Of a stretch of DNA of 64,000 nt, positions 24,393 through 36,428 are shown piece by piece. The stretch is from NCBI GenBank assembly GCA_025667525.1, contig CM046878.1, forward strand, positions 404,171,275 through 404,235,274. Reading direction: 5' to 3'. The position numbers were made by a program, and so were the translations under genes. Positions within the stretch are counted from its first letter, which is position 1. Each line of letters opens with the position of its first letter. Under the pieces are notes generated by a model that searched no databases, had not been told where the DNA came from, and saw nothing but the letters and a program-made list of their open reading frames with translations. The DNA comes from Glebionis coronaria. Taxonomy: Eukaryota; Streptophyta; Magnoliopsida; Asterales; Asteraceae.

Positions 24393-26204
24393 TTACTCTA
24401 GATACGGCTTGCATACGCGATTCATAAGGTCCATGAATACAGCAGGCACGTTCGTCAACCCAAACGGCATCACTCGAAATTCAAAGTGTCCATACCGCGT
24501 ACGAAAGGCAGTTACAGGAATATCCTCCTCTCTTACACGTAGTTGATGATACCCTGATCTTAAATCGATCTTTGAGTATACACTGGAACCTTGCAATTGA
24601 TCAAACAAATCGTCAATCCTCGGCAATGGGTACCGATTCTTAACCGTCAGCTTGTTGAGTTCTCTATAGTCAATACACATCCGAAATGACCCATCTTGCT
24701 TCTTTACAAACAACACTGGCGCTCCCCATGGTGATGAGCTCGGCCTAATAAATCCCTTGTCCATCAACTCCTTCAGTTGATCCGATAACTCCTTTAACTC
24801 GGATGGTGCTAAGCGATAGGGTGCACGCGCAACCGGCGCAGCTCCTGGCACCAAATCAATTTGAAACTCGACCTCACGGGTGGGTGGTAAACCCGGCAGC
24901 TCGTCTGGAAAAACTTCCGGATATTCGCAGATAACAGGTACCTCTTCAATCCTCGCCTCTAAATCACCATCACTCGAAACTTGTGCCAAAAACACATCAC
25001 ATCCGCTCTCTACATACTTCATCATTTTCAAACAGGAAATCACCTTCAAACGAGAAGTGCATTCGTCTCCCTTCACAGTCAAGACTTTATTCCTCAACGA
25101 AATCTGAACTAATCTCTCGCCACAGACGATCATAGCACTGTGCGCCATTAGCCAATCCATTCCCACAATCACGTCAAACGATCCTAGCTCTATAGGCATC
25201 AAGTCAATTTTAAAAGCGTAGTTTCCTAACTTCAAGGTACACCCTTTCAGTATAGAATTCGTACTAACAATTTTCCCATCGGCTAACTCAACGTTATAAC
25301 TAGTCGCTAACAACACCGGTTTTCTATCGATATGACGACTAAATTTAACATCTACAAAACTCTTGTCGGAACCAGAATCAAACAAAATACTAGCATAACA
25401 AGCGTCTAGCAAAAACGTACCGGTAACCACGTTAGGACCCTGTGGTTTATCAGCCGTCCCTACTTGATACACGGCAGCAGCATTGTTACCTCCTTGCTTG
25501 TTTCCTGCCTTCGGGCAATTCCCTTGCATATGGCCTCTCTCTCCACATCCAAAACATCCCCTCATTCTGATAGCATTCGCCCCAGTGGCTACCCCTTTCG
25601 TTCGGCAATCAGACATCCTGTGACCCGCTTTTCCACATTTGCCGCATGCAGGCGGGCAATTCCCTACATGGTACAAGTTGCACCTACCACAGTGGGGATT
25701 CACTTTTACTCCTCTGGGGTTTGTCACAGCTCTCATCCCTTCATTCCTTCGCTGGTTAAACTGCTGATTGTGGTTCTGACCATGGTTGTTTCGATTTCCA
25801 CCTCGGCTTTGACCCTGAGATTGATTGCTCTGTGCCGCTTCCCATTTCCTCTTTTTTCCTTCAGCAATGAAGTTCTTCTTGTCCTGGAGTTTGACATCCA
25901 TCAATGCGTGAGCCATCTGGACCGCTTCATCAAACGACCCAGGTTTAGACGAAGTCATCTCACCCTTGATATTACTGGATAAACCTTTGATGTACTGTTT
26001 CATCTTCTTGTTACCATCGGCAAAGGTGTCTGGACACAAAAGGCTTAGTTCATTAAACCTCATGGTGTAAGCAGCGATATCATTGTTTTTCAAAGTCAGG
26101 TGCCTCAACTCATCTTCCAATTGACCCAACTCCTCTTCCGGGCAGAACTTCTTGGTCAAAAGAGCTTTAGTTGCCGTCCATGTTCTTGCATTTGCTACTG
26201 CCAA
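24393..26204 (-). pseudogene. Element C gag C-part, protease and RT palm, ending at a deletion
   Basis: An open frame of 603 codons. It runs from the gag capsid domain (residues 1-112) through two CCHC zinc knuckles ([14 protein letters not shown] near 187-200, [14 protein letters not shown] near 217-230) and a protease ([10 protein letters not shown] near 275) to the RT fingers and palm ([52 protein letters not shown]). It stops at KPYLE. In relatives the next residues are the FIDD catalytic loop, followed by [10 protein letters not shown]. Here the DNA jumps from the YL codons to SKEEH one frame over, so about 47 bases including the aspartate pair are missing. The frame is the same as the gag N-terminal piece, separated from it only by one stop codon. 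Confidence 0.92.
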
Positions 26205-26219
26205 TCCAACAGTGGCTAC

Positions 26220-26543
26220 TTAGGTATTCCACCAACTTAATGCATCATCAAGAAACGTAGCAGCCGCAAACTTGACCTTGTTCGCTTCTGAACAACCACT
26301 AATCTCGAAAGTACTTTCAACCTTTTCCAACCATCTCCTAAGTTCTAGAGCTCCACCAGTTCCACGAAATTGCGTGGGACCACATTTTATGAAACTAGAG
26401 TAAGTACATTCTCTTGGGGCTTGCTGTCTCCCCGCATTTCTACCCTGGTCTGGATTCCTTCCTGCTCGGTCTGCTTCTAGCGCATTCGCAATGGCTTCCT
26501 GAATCATCGTGTTCACACGATCAGCGGTTAGCTTTGGAGGCAT
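26220..26543 (-). pseudogene. Element C gag N-terminus, ended by an in-frame TAA
   Basis: ATG at 26543, 107 codons, ending DDALSWWNT then TAA. The next codons continue the gag domain in the same frame, so a single nonsense change is the simplest explanation (relatives have glutamine here, so CAA to TAA is likely). The start is supported by a strong 3' splice-like site 23 bases upstream (26567). Gag would form the particle and bind RNA. Confidence 0.88.
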
Positions 26544-26902
26544 GGTGCGTTATCAAATATCTCTTTCTGCAAGACAGGGAAAATAGAAAAACAATGTAAG
26601 TACACACATCAAGATTAAGATGGATTTCTCTTTCAAGACATAATATAAATACAACGACACATCACTACAGAGTTACTAATATTCATCAATTCACATCACA
26701 AAAGATCAAATTTAAGACATATCACAGATCATGAAAGGTAAACATGGATTGTATTGATAATCAACCAAAATTGTGACAAGTATTGCCACTACAATCATTC
26801 ACCATAAAACTTAAGTCCTCAAGTTTTTCGTCATAATGCCATCATACAAAAGTCTAAAACAGTTCTATTACAACGATCAAAGATAAAATACAAGACAAGC
26901 AA
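26544..26902 (-). promoter_or_regulatory. Spacer before gag with candidate 3' splice site at 26567
   Basis: A 359-bp spacer lies between the extra ORF and gag. On the minus strand it ends with a pyrimidine-rich run, TTTTTCTATTTTCCCTGTC, then TTGCAG with the exon beginning at 26566. The spacer is T-rich like a plant intron. It has no ORF. Confidence 0.5.
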
Positions 26903-27946
26903 CTAGGCATGTGGTGATCCACATGACCTCTTGGATGGCGGTTCGTCATCATCTTCCTCGGGTTCCTCATCGCTATCATCCTTGTCCACATCATCCATTT
27001 TTCTCATTCCTTTGTCGTCCGGTCCACATTCAGTCTCCTTTTTCGTCCCTGACGTAGACCCACACTCAATCGCTACCTGATTTCCCACAGTGATACAAGC
27101 ACCTCTGGTAGGTGGCTGGATCATGAAGTCATTAGCTTCCATTTCCAAATCGTCCACAAATCTCCAATCTGGGGGCAATGATGCTCTCACTCGATGCTCC
27201 CAACTCTGCATCCTAGACAATCTCACTTGATCTTCCCTCACACGGTCAAGACTAGCGCTCAAATTCGTGATCATCGATCTTAGACTGTTGATATCACTTT
27301 TGTTTGCATTTCCATCATACTCAATTCTTGCAGTCCTTTCCAACAGTCTTTGGTGTGCCCTTTCATTCTTATCAAACCTCTTAATTACCCTGGTCTCAAC
27401 CACAAACCGCTCATACATCAACCGATCCATCCTCCTCAAATGACCCGCGGGATCCCAATAGTGTCTTGGTCTCGGAAAGTAGACCCTTGCGATATTCTCA
27501 TGAATAGATTGCGATTTTGATGAATTGCTGGACTCCGCACTTCTCCCATTACTTACTCGAACAAATCCTGGCACTGTCCTCAAATAGTCCTTACAATTGT
27601 CCATCGGGCTACTAAAGGGTTGCTGCTCATATCGATCAGTTGGAGGTACTTCATAACCCTTTGGCGAATTCGGAGATTGAAACAAATCAGGTTCGGTCTG
27701 ACCTACAGCATTCTCGGGAATGCCATCATCCATCAGTTCCTCGGGCTCTTCCTCAGAATCCTCACTCTCATCACTACTGATGCTAAAGTTGTCCACCTCA
27801 CTTTCATCATTGTCATTTTCCGGCCCTATTTCTTCTTCTGGAGCGATCCATCCATTGTCATTATCCGGCGGGTTCGGAGGAAACGGTCCCCCTTCGTGAC
27901 CTACGACGTAATCGTTTCCATTACCATTAGGCGGTACCTCGGCCAT
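26903..27946 (-). CDS. Extra ORF upstream of gag in element C, unknown function
   Basis: An intact 347-codon ORF in the sense orientation, between the 5' leader and gag. No zinc finger, protease, RT or other retroelement domain is recognisable. Layout: acidic, proline- and asparagine-rich N-terminus (residues 1-110, with SDESEDSEEEPEE); a serine-rich then arginine-rich middle (130-210); a predicted helix or coiled coil (about 215-250, NSLRSMITNLSASLDRVRED); and a second acidic tail with EEDDDEPPSKRS near the C-terminus. The ATG is two bases after a good 3' splice-like site (TTATTGCAG ending at 27949). The ORF has no stop or frameshift although gag and RT do. It could be a DNA- or chromatin-interacting accessory protein or an old capture; that is speculation. 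Confidence 0.75.
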   Translation of the reverse strand: MAEVPPNGNGNDYVVGHEGGPFPPNPPDNDNGWIAPEEEIGPENDNDESEVDNFSISSDESEDSEEEPEELMDDGIPENAVGQTEPDLFQSPNSPKGYEVPPTDRYEQQPFSSPMDNCKDYLRTVPGFVRVSNGRSAESSNSSKSQSIHENIARVYFPRPRHYWDPAGHLRRMDRLMYERFVVETRVIKRFDKNERAHQRLLERTARIEYDGNANKSDINSLRSMITNLSASLDRVREDQVRLSRMQSWEHRVRASLPPDWRFVDDLEMEANDFMIQPPTRGACITVGNQVAIECGSTSGTKKETECGPDDKGMRKMDDVDKDDSDEEPEEDDDEPPSKRSCGSPHA

Positions 27947-27948
27947 TC

Positions 27949-28222
27949 CTGCAATAACAGCGAATTTCGGAGGGTACGTAAGTAACTATACAATATTTAT
28001 AAATACATGCATGCAAATGCAATGCAAAGGTGGTACATATGCCCAAAATGTAATAATATGATGCTCATGCATGATTAATACAAAAATTACGGTGTCGGAT
28101 ATTCCACGTATAATTTCAACGTCTACATATAGTAATTCCCATACTTACGTAATAATTACCCACATATATACTTCAACTCAAAAGTATACGTCAAATGCCA
28201 TGAATACAAAAATAAATCTTAC
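27949..28222 (-). other. Candidate intron in the 5' leader of element C
   Basis: On the minus strand CCG followed by GTAAGAT (GT at 28222-28221) is a near-perfect plant donor. TGTTATTGCAG ending at 27949 is a good acceptor. Removing these 274 bases would put the extra ORF's ATG close behind a short leader exon that still contains the primer site. This is inference from consensus only. Confidence 0.5.
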
Positions 28223-28323
28223 CGGAGCCATGCAGGATAGTTGTGTGTGCTTGGACAATTTCTTACGACACCAAAAGTTATAGTTTAGGATTTTCAAAAA
28301 CGACCTAGTTCTCTATAACTCAT

Positions 28324-28337
28324 GGCTCTGATTACCA
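28324..28337 (-). other. Primer-binding site of element C with one extra base
   Basis: On the minus strand, three bases after the 5' LTR, TGGTAATCAGAGCC. This is the initiator-Met site TGGTATCAGAGCC with an extra A after TGGTA. Confidence 0.75.
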
Positions 28338-28340
28338 ATC

Positions 28341-31136
28341 TGTAACACCCCGCCAAATGCTATGCGCAGCGGAACTACAACATTTGGGTGCTACGCAGTT
28401 ATCATCGCACACAAGATATATCGAACGACTCTAAAGAGACGTCAATTTAAAACTTAAATTAAAAATTGTTAAAAGATACATGTCCACGGTTTTTCCAACC
28501 CCACTTGGTACAACAGAGTTTAGCGTTTTCAGTCCCCCATGAATCTCAACCCAAAAATTACAGTTTCACAACAACATAACATTAAAGTTAAAAAATGTTT
28601 AAGTAGAAAAGGGAGGAAAAACAAGCAGACTCCAAGCCATACACACAACATCCATCCCATACACGCTCCATGCTACACTTCAGCGGTTACCTAAAACACA
28701 TGCCAAAATTTGGTCAACGAAAACGTTGAGTGGAATTCATAGGTTTTACAATTCATTTTGAACATATGTGAAATAAAAACCATTCACGATTATTCATAGA
28801 CTTGTCGATCAAACAATCTATATTCAAGATACTAGCAATTGTGTTTAAGCTCATGACACTAAACCGTTAACTCAATCACCCGCGTAATAATTACCGGCGT
28901 GATTCAGATGAAACCAAGGCCCCTAATAAGGCATCAGTTGCAATTATACCTTATCTCTTATCACAAATTATCCGTCCGCAGGGGGTATCAACGTACTAGC
29001 CCTCGTCTCGGATAGGGTAGTCAACCCCATAGTACTATCACTTTGTATAAGCGGCTATTTCTAATCCACGCTAGGACTAAACAATAGTTAATAGTTCATG
29101 AAATTAGGGACTTTTGCAACTAGGTACTCAACACAATCTCAAAGGCAACATTCGGGACCAACAATCATTCATGACATATGTTCATTTTAAAAACTAGCAT
29201 GCATTTCCCTCGCGGGTAAAACAGTTTGAAATAATAATAAGCGAGGCTATAAATTCACACCTTATATATCAAGTAGTCGATAGTTCGAGAGACGGTCACT
29301 GACGACGATACGGATGCCCGGGTAAATCAACACCTATCAACCAAATAACGCGTAATGAGTAATGTCATTTTAAAACCTTATGGTACTGTATAAAATACAT
29401 AAATACTAGTCACTTAGGACAATTACAACTCACGCCAAAACAAAACAACAAGCGGTACTCATTTTATACCATTCGTCCTTATTATTAACGTTATCCATTT
29501 TTATTCATTTTCGCCGATACTTACCAAAAGTACGGACTATTTTACTATACTTAACCATCTTTATAAAATTTGACAAAATTCTCAAAAATGCTATAAGACC
29601 TGTAGATATCACATATTTAATCCCAATAAAAGTTTTTACTTCTACGACCCGTTACTCAATGCTTTTCCAAAAACTACGTTTTTCGGACTGAAATTGTACT
29701 TTGACCAAGTTGGACCCGTTTGACCCGTTTAAAATACTCCATTGACCCATTTGACACCTAAGTCCTAAAGTAGACTCAAATGTGCAGGTTTGACACCAAA
29801 ATTCAGTCCTTGACCATTTACCAAACTAGACTTAGAGTCCCCGGGATTTGACCTACAACCAATCATAACTTCGGATTATGACGGCTTTCATCTCCCGGTA
29901 CACGAATTTCAAAACGTCGTAACTTTTGACTCGTTAGGAGTCGTAAGCTCTACCTTATACCAAATCGAAGCTAAGAAAATTCTCTACAAGTCTATCCTAT
30001 CCACAAGGCCTGTTTTCAAAATGATTTTTACGAAAATGCCTTAAACTTTCTGCCTAAATTTAATCATACCAAAATCACACTTACGCTCGATTCCAAACCT
30101 ATTTATCATCACTAGGCATCATCCTAAGCTTCCCTAATCACAACCAAACCATATTTTCAGTTCCTAACCCCTATTGATCATCAACCTCATAAGCTAAAAT
30201 CCTAAAAACAAACATGCAAGTACTTGTATCCATCTAAAACATCTATGAACACAAGATTAAACACAAAACCAATGCTCAAAACATCAATCACCATGGCTCC
30301 CCAAACACCCCCCTTAGCCGTGGGGTTTGGGTGACCAAAACACCACAACCAAATCAATTTTGGTGGGTTTGTTTAGTGATTATACCCCCATTACACATGA
30401 ATTTAACATGCATTTATCCAATTAACATCAAAAACGAGTTTGAAAAATTCCTTTGATTCTTGAAAAAAAATTTGAATGCATGTTGGATTTGATTACATAG
30501 AAAGGTAGGGAATTATTAGATTAGAGGTGGTCTAACCTTAGTTTTAATCAAAACCAAGTAGAAAAAAAAATTAATGGTGTTTTTTGGTGGGTTGGGGGTG
30601 ACCGTCGGCCTAAAGGAGAAGAGAGGGAGAGAACCAAAAATTTTTGCAAGTGTTTTTGTGTTGTATGTGTTTTCATTTTCCCCTTTTGTAAAATTGGAAG
30701 GACCCCTTGTGCAATTTAGGCTTTCTTTTGGCCTCAAGTAAAAACGACATTAAAACTTTGCGGGATTGACTCACTAGTCATTTTAGAAAATTTTACGGGA
30801 GTCGGAAATTATCCCAAACACTCCAAAATACTTTTGGGATACTTTAAATGTACCCGGAAAGCTATAAAACTCACCCGACTCGACTTAACACGAACCGTAA
30901 GTAAAATTCTCGAAAAATTACATTATCGATAAAACGTCAATAATTATAGAAATTTGGGCATCCATCGGGATCGTATTCGTCATCGTCCTTCTTGAATCGT
31001 CAATCGTAAAAATTATAACCTCGAACATCGGTTTCAACCAAAATACTAGTATATATAGCAATTAATATTTATTAAAAATTTCAAAAATTAGCGTAAATTA
31101 GGGTAATGTTAGTGACCTCGGTTCTAGGGTATCACA
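28341..31136 (-). repeat. 5' LTR of element C
   Basis: 2796 bp, about 99.2 percent identical by eye to 19287-22081. The conserved acceptor-like site reads TTTTAG here instead of TTTCAG. It ends at 31136, followed by TSD GTTTT. It drives minus-strand transcription of C. Confidence 0.95.
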
Positions 31137-31141
31137 GTTTT

Positions 31142-33777
31142 TGTGTTTGTGTTCACTTGAATAGGTAATTTCATACAAAATGAAGAAATAATGGAAATCA
31201 AGCTCATTTATGAAGAAAAAGACAAGAAGGATGCTATATGACAAGACTTTGAAGCTGAAGGACCTATCTTGACAGCATTCAAAAGTTGAGGGACTAAAGT
31301 GCAATTTTGATAAAGTCAAGATCAAAGTAAAACATGGTTAACTCTCAAGTCAACCAAGTCAAAGTGCTCAAATGTTCAAAGATGCAAGTTAAAGGACTGG
31401 TTTTCCCAAAGAAATGAAGATCCTAGCTCAAATCATAAATCTTCCGAGTACAAGGACTAAAACTGTCAATGTTCAAAGTATAAGATGGTCATGATCCGTG
31501 TGAAGTTGTGAATACCGATGGGAGAGCTCTATTTCCATCACTTGGATCACCAATTCATCCCACTCATTCTCTCACTCCATAAATGCAGTATCCTAACAGT
31601 AGCAATCGCATTTTTTACGTTCCATCCAATAGAATTTCAACATTATAGATAACAATCCGTGTGACAAAAATCCACCCAACCACAATCCTCCACGTGGCAT
31701 ATTCAACAATACAACAAGCCAGGATCGATTTCGAGCTACAATGCATATCAGAAGAAGTTCTCTACATCTAAAGTGCTCTAAATGGAAGGACGAATGCATC
31801 CCAAGTGGTGAATTAGCCTGAAATTCACTCAAACAGAAAAGCCCAAATTCAAGTTCATAACGGCTAGTTACAATTGAGAGTGTTATGACACCTGGAAACC
31901 TCCTATTGGTGGGAACACGTCATTACTCCTCACCTCACTTTATTTCAGTTCTATAAATAGATGGATAGGTCCTCATTTTGTATCACGTAGCTAGGTGTGA
32001 AATACACGCACACCTTTCATTTTCCCACTCAAAGTTAGTTAGCTTTTTAGTTCGATAACAACTCTCAAGTGTTTGACACACACTTGAGACTATGTTAGTT
32101 AGTTGTAACTAATTGAAACCATTTCACCTACTTCAATAAAAATTACTCAATTCTCCTTCATTACTCCTTTACTATTCACGGCATATCTTTGTTCCTGCTG
32201 TTGGTATAAGTTTCTATTGATCACAATTGATCAATGGAAGCTTTGTGAGTGCTTGTTACTATTCAGTTTGATCTAGTTCATTCCAGTTCCTGCTTTGAAG
32301 ATAATTGTAGTTGTTTGAGTATATGATCAGTAATGGCTGTTGGAGGTGATTAATTAGGGTATTGGTGTTGATTAGGTTGTGGTTTAGCAGTGTGTAGTTG
32401 GCTCAGCGTCACACTACTCCTACAACGGAGGCTTCTAGCTAAAAGGCATCTATCCTTGTTTTAATCTCCTCTCAATTGTTGAATGCATGCTCAATTCCTA
32501 GTTAGCTTGATTGTTTGCTTGATTCTGCTCAATTTGTGCTTAGTTTGATGTTTTGATGCTAGCTAGATCATAGTTTGTTAGTTTGTTAAGTTCTGGTTCA
32601 ATAATTGTTAGCCTGCATAAGATTTTAGCACTTAGCCTTAACATCCTGCATTTGTTTAGTTGATCTTCAATAGATTTGTAATTTTCTTGTTTCTGTGTTA
32701 ATTGTGATTGTGTTGATGTGTTTGTGATGTTCTGATCTAGTATTGTTAAATTGCTCAGTTTTTGTCAAGCTTTGTTTCATTTGAATGTTACTAGCATAAG
32801 AACTGTCATACCTGAATTAATCTTTGTTAAGCCTGCTTTGATTCTTGTTCTTACTTGATTTAGTATGCCTTATTGTGTTTGATTTAGTTTGATAAGAGTT
32901 TACATTAGTAGCTGTAGTGTGTTTGAGACTTGAGTCACAAATTCTAGCCAAAAATTGCATCAAAAGTGTCTTTATGGTCCAATACTTGTATCTGTCATAA
33001 TCTTGCTTTCTTGTGATAGGTACCTGGTGCATTTGACATTCTAAACTTGTCCAAATACTTTTCAAATCATCTCATAGTCTTTTAATCAGTTCTTCTTTGG
33101 TAAAATTTCCAAAAACCAATAAAAGAAGTGTTTGGATCTGTAGGTAAATTGGTGTTCAGCTTGAATCATTGAGTGTAATCAGTTTGTTTGAGTCATTAAG
33201 CTTAGTAAGTCTGTCTTGTGAGTTTTTTCAATCAAGATTTTAGTCAAAGTCCATTTAGTCTCACCAAGTCTCTGGAATCTTAAGACAGTTATAAAATCTT
33301 CATTACTCCATGAATTCTTGTGTTTCTTGGCTTATTATAATCCTTAGGTGATCAGCTTTTAATATTTCTATAAAACTTTTTCCAGTTTTAGCATTTTCTT
33401 ATTCAAATAAGCCAATTCAAGTTATTAATGTGCATGCTTAACTAGTAGTTGATCATTTCCATTCTAGCCAATTTTTACTTCATAAAACATACCTTTTTCT
33501 TTCACAGAACTACTTAGAAACTCATATTAGGAATTTCCTGAACTTTTGAGCTTATTCCATTTTTGGTCAACAAAAGTCAAATAAGATGTACATTTACTTA
33601 ATTTTCATTTTCCAGCTTATTCCTTTAATCATTTTTCAAACTAATTGACATTCCAAGTTCCTAGAGAGTTGTTCTTTCAGTTTTAGTACAAAAATCAAGT
33701 TGTGCTTATCTGGATTTTGTTTAAACTTATTGTTAGCTTATTGCAAAACGTGTTTGAGAGTTCTACTTTGTTTCAGC
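31142..33777 (+). repeat. Rest of the L1 3' LTR, cut by copia element E
   Basis: This continues 19286 across element C. It has a TATA box TATAAATAG at 31952-31960, a possible polyadenylation region (AATAAAAATT near 32140), and an inverted pair AGTGTG/CACACT at 32389-32415, at a distance from the TATA box (437 bp) like that of the inverted-repeat cluster in the 5' LTR (428 bp). The last 290 bp match 4185-4471. It stops at TCAGC (33773-33777) where E inserted. No ORF is supportable. Confidence 0.7.
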
Positions 33778-34292
33778 TGTTGATCCCAAACTTAGATCGA
33801 TTTAGCTTGTGTAAATGATATTAAATCAAGTTAAACACTTAGAGAAACTTTGTTGTATATGAAACAATTCAAGTATTATGTGGAATTAATACTTAAATAA
33901 GAACACACAAACAAGTTAAACCAAACTTTCACTTTGATTGATTAATCGAACTTGTGTACAATGAAGGTGTAAAAACTTATAAAGCGTATATGTGAAACAA
34001 AACCTAAAGGCCTCCTTTTAGAGATTAAGGAACCCTGTACAAGAGTCTACATATCAGCTATTCTTGGTAAAGATAAACATAAGAAATACATTGTCAAACA
34101 TATCTTTACTAGAAACATACTAGAAACGTAAAACGTGTAGACTAGAATATCCTATCAGTGCTTGACTTCGTCTTATCAACGCTTGACTTCTTCCTGTCAA
34201 CGCTTGTCTTGTCAACGCTTGATTTCTTCCTATGAACGTCCAAATTGCTCTTGTCAGCGTCCAAGTGTCTTGGCTATATTTTATTCACAACA
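33778..34292 (-). repeat. 3' LTR of copia element E
   Basis: About 515 bp. On the minus strand it starts TGTTGTGAAT and ends TTTGGGATCAACA. It contains several copies of a short motif near ACG(C/T)TGACAAG (plus-strand region 34150-34256) and a TATA-like CTTTATAAG on the minus strand at 33983-33975. Confidence 0.8.
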
Positions 34293-34312
34293 ATCCTCCA
34301 CTAAACTTGATA
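34293..34312 (-). other. Polypurine tract of element E
   Basis: On the minus strand AGTTTAGTGGAGGAT abuts the 3' LTR start. Confidence 0.65.
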
Positions 34313-34344
34313 TCTACTCTAGTAATCAAGTTTCTGAATAAAAA

Positions 34345-36401
34345 CTAACTACTAGGAGGATTCTTACAAATCTTATCAAATTGGAAATAAATAAACCTAA
34401 TCAAAACTTTGGCCACGTCACTTGAGTAATCCATCTCTAGCTGTGTTGTCATCATTTTCTTCAAAACTTCTTTGGACATAGGATACTCAGCATCCACAAG
34501 AAGATACTCAGAAAACTTTGTAGAACTCAAATTATACACACCAGCTGCTGAATATAAACGCCATTGAAGTCCACAGATATCATCATCAAGATCCTTCCAA
34601 ACTGGATCTTCTTCCTCTGGTGCACACATTCTCTTGAATGTTGACCAAATCTTTATTCCATTGACTGAAGTAGGTGCTTCAGTCTCATACTTGGCCTGCA
34701 TCAACCTCCAAAGGTCTGCCAAGTCTTCCCTATCCAGGCTTGCAAACAAAGACATGAGAGTAGTATAAGTGTGTACCTTCTTCCCATATCTTCCAATCAT
34801 CCAAAACCCACTTGCATCTTCCTCATAGCTAACTATAGGGTTTATGGATTCATGAGGTAACACCTCTACCATATGTGAAGCTTCCAAAGGTGAGAGCTTA
34901 ATACTCTTTCTAATAATAGCTTTACTAGGATTCACTCTATCCAAATTTTCTGGAAACTCAAGAGGAACTCCCTTCTTCAATGGTCTTGGTGTAACCAAAG
35001 CCTTTTGGATCTCCATTTCTTCTACAAGTTCTTCCTTTCTTTCATATGAAAGAAGTCTAATGGTATTCTGTTGTTGCATATTTGCCCATATAGGATAAGC
35101 CTTATACTCCAATTCATAAAAGGACAATCCCTGCAACTTTCTAAAATTCCAATCTGTTTGATGACATCTGAGCAACATGTAATAGAGCTCCCTTCTTGCT
35201 GTCTTGGTCTGTGAAAGAACTTTGCTAGCTTTATACTTCAGAATCACCTTGCAATCCCTTTGAACTCTTAGTAGAATCTCCAAACCCCAAATTGATCTGA
35301 TAAAGTCATGTCTGGATTCTCCATTACCTTATTTTCCCATGCAAAGTACATCTGAGCAACTTCAAGCATCTCATAATCCACCTGGTTCTTCAACTCTGCA
35401 AGCTTTTCCCTTGCCAACTCATCACCATATTCAAGCCTTTCTGGTTCTTCAATAACCATTACACTTGAATCTGAACTCTCATCACCACTGCTTTCCTTAC
35501 TCTCAATAGTAGTCTCCTTCATCCTATCTTCTTTCTCAAGTTGTGCAGCCAACATGGAATCAAATTTTACTTGAGTTGCATCCTTGGGAACCACTGTTTC
35601 TACCATAACCCCTTTACCCTTATCTAATATATCAATGATGGGTAAAGATGATGATGGTAGTTGTGTAGACACTTCCTTGATGATAGCTGATGACTGGGAT
35701 ACATAAACCATACCTGTAGGTCTATCAACGTCTAAAACCTGTATGTCAACGCCTAACTTACTCTTATCAGCGCTTGGCTTGTCAGCGTTAAAAACCTGCT
35801 TGTCAACGCTCACCTTACTCCTATCAGCGCTTGGCTTTGTGAATTGCTCCAGCATCTCTGTAAAAGATAAATTCAAATTTGTAGGGGTAACCAATGAAAC
35901 ATCAAAACCTGGTTGCCTCTTCAAATCTGTTAGAGCTTCAGCTATACCCAAAGATTCTCCTTCATGTGAGCCTTTGTCAGTCACATGTATCTGATCATCC
36001 TCCCCTTTGGAAGAATCATCCACACCACGTCTATGGTTAGCACCTTCCAAAATAACAATCCTCTCCCTCAATTGCTTGAGTTCAAAGCCTTGTGTAGAGA
36101 CAGTATGTACAAGGTCTGCATTTTGCTTTTGCAAGCTAATGCAGACAATCGTCAATTCCAACAAAATATAAGGTTCCAGTCTGCCCTCCTCTAGAATGGG
36201 AATTTGACCTCCCAAAGTAGAGTTATGGGGCATGGATGAGGTCTTAATGATCTTAGGACTGGCTTGGCCTGCATCTAAGCTAGTACCAATAGTCCTAGCC
36301 CCACCCATGTCACCAACCACACTTATGGTGGTGGTTCTCTCTGCAACATGGCTAGGACCACTAGAGGAGAACACTCCAGTAGTCCTTTGGCGTTTTTCCA
36401 T
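34345..36401 (-). pseudogene. Extra ORF of copia element E, C-terminal part, one frameshift
   Basis: Two overlapping frames (36401-35268 and 35283-34345) meet at a frameshift near 35290. The first has a coiled-coil-like stretch (LVHTVSTQGFELKQLRERI), then about six short repeats of the type AD(K/R)xK (DNA 35720-35835), then a charged helix-rich section (AAQLEKEDRMKETT, ELAREKLAELKNQ). The second ends with a domain containing FWMIGRYGKKVHTYTTLMSL, FASLDREDLADLWRLM and GLQWRLYSAAGVYNLS. I recognise this as the C-terminal part of the extra ORF common in Asteraceae copia elements, sometimes mis-annotated there as a host protein. Its role is unknown; the position after pol is like that of env-like genes in other copia elements, but I see no signal peptide or membrane segment. 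Confidence 0.8.
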
Positions 36402-36428
36402 CCTAAAGTCTGGGGGTGAAGAGGATGA

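Larger units (their letters stand above)
19287..31136 (-). mobile_element. Element C: nearly intact Tekay-like chromovirus (Ty3/gypsy), TSD GTTTT
   Basis: An 11,850-bp element has LTRs of 2795 and 2796 bp, TSD GTTTT on both sides (19282-19286 and 31137-31141), a primer site, a polypurine tract, gag-pol with a C-terminal chromodomain, and an extra ORF between the leader and gag. I count about 22 substitutions and one indel between the LTRs (near 0.8 percent). At the commonly used plant rate of 1.3e-8 per site per year that is roughly 0.3 million years. Coding defects seen: one stop in gag (26220-26222), and a deletion at about 24390 that removes the RT catalytic box. Confidence 0.95.

Noticed and set aside
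34345..36401. Possible host protein-coding gene
   Set aside because: Its position between copia pol and LTR, and its type, show that it is part of element E even though such ORFs may be annotated as host proteins.
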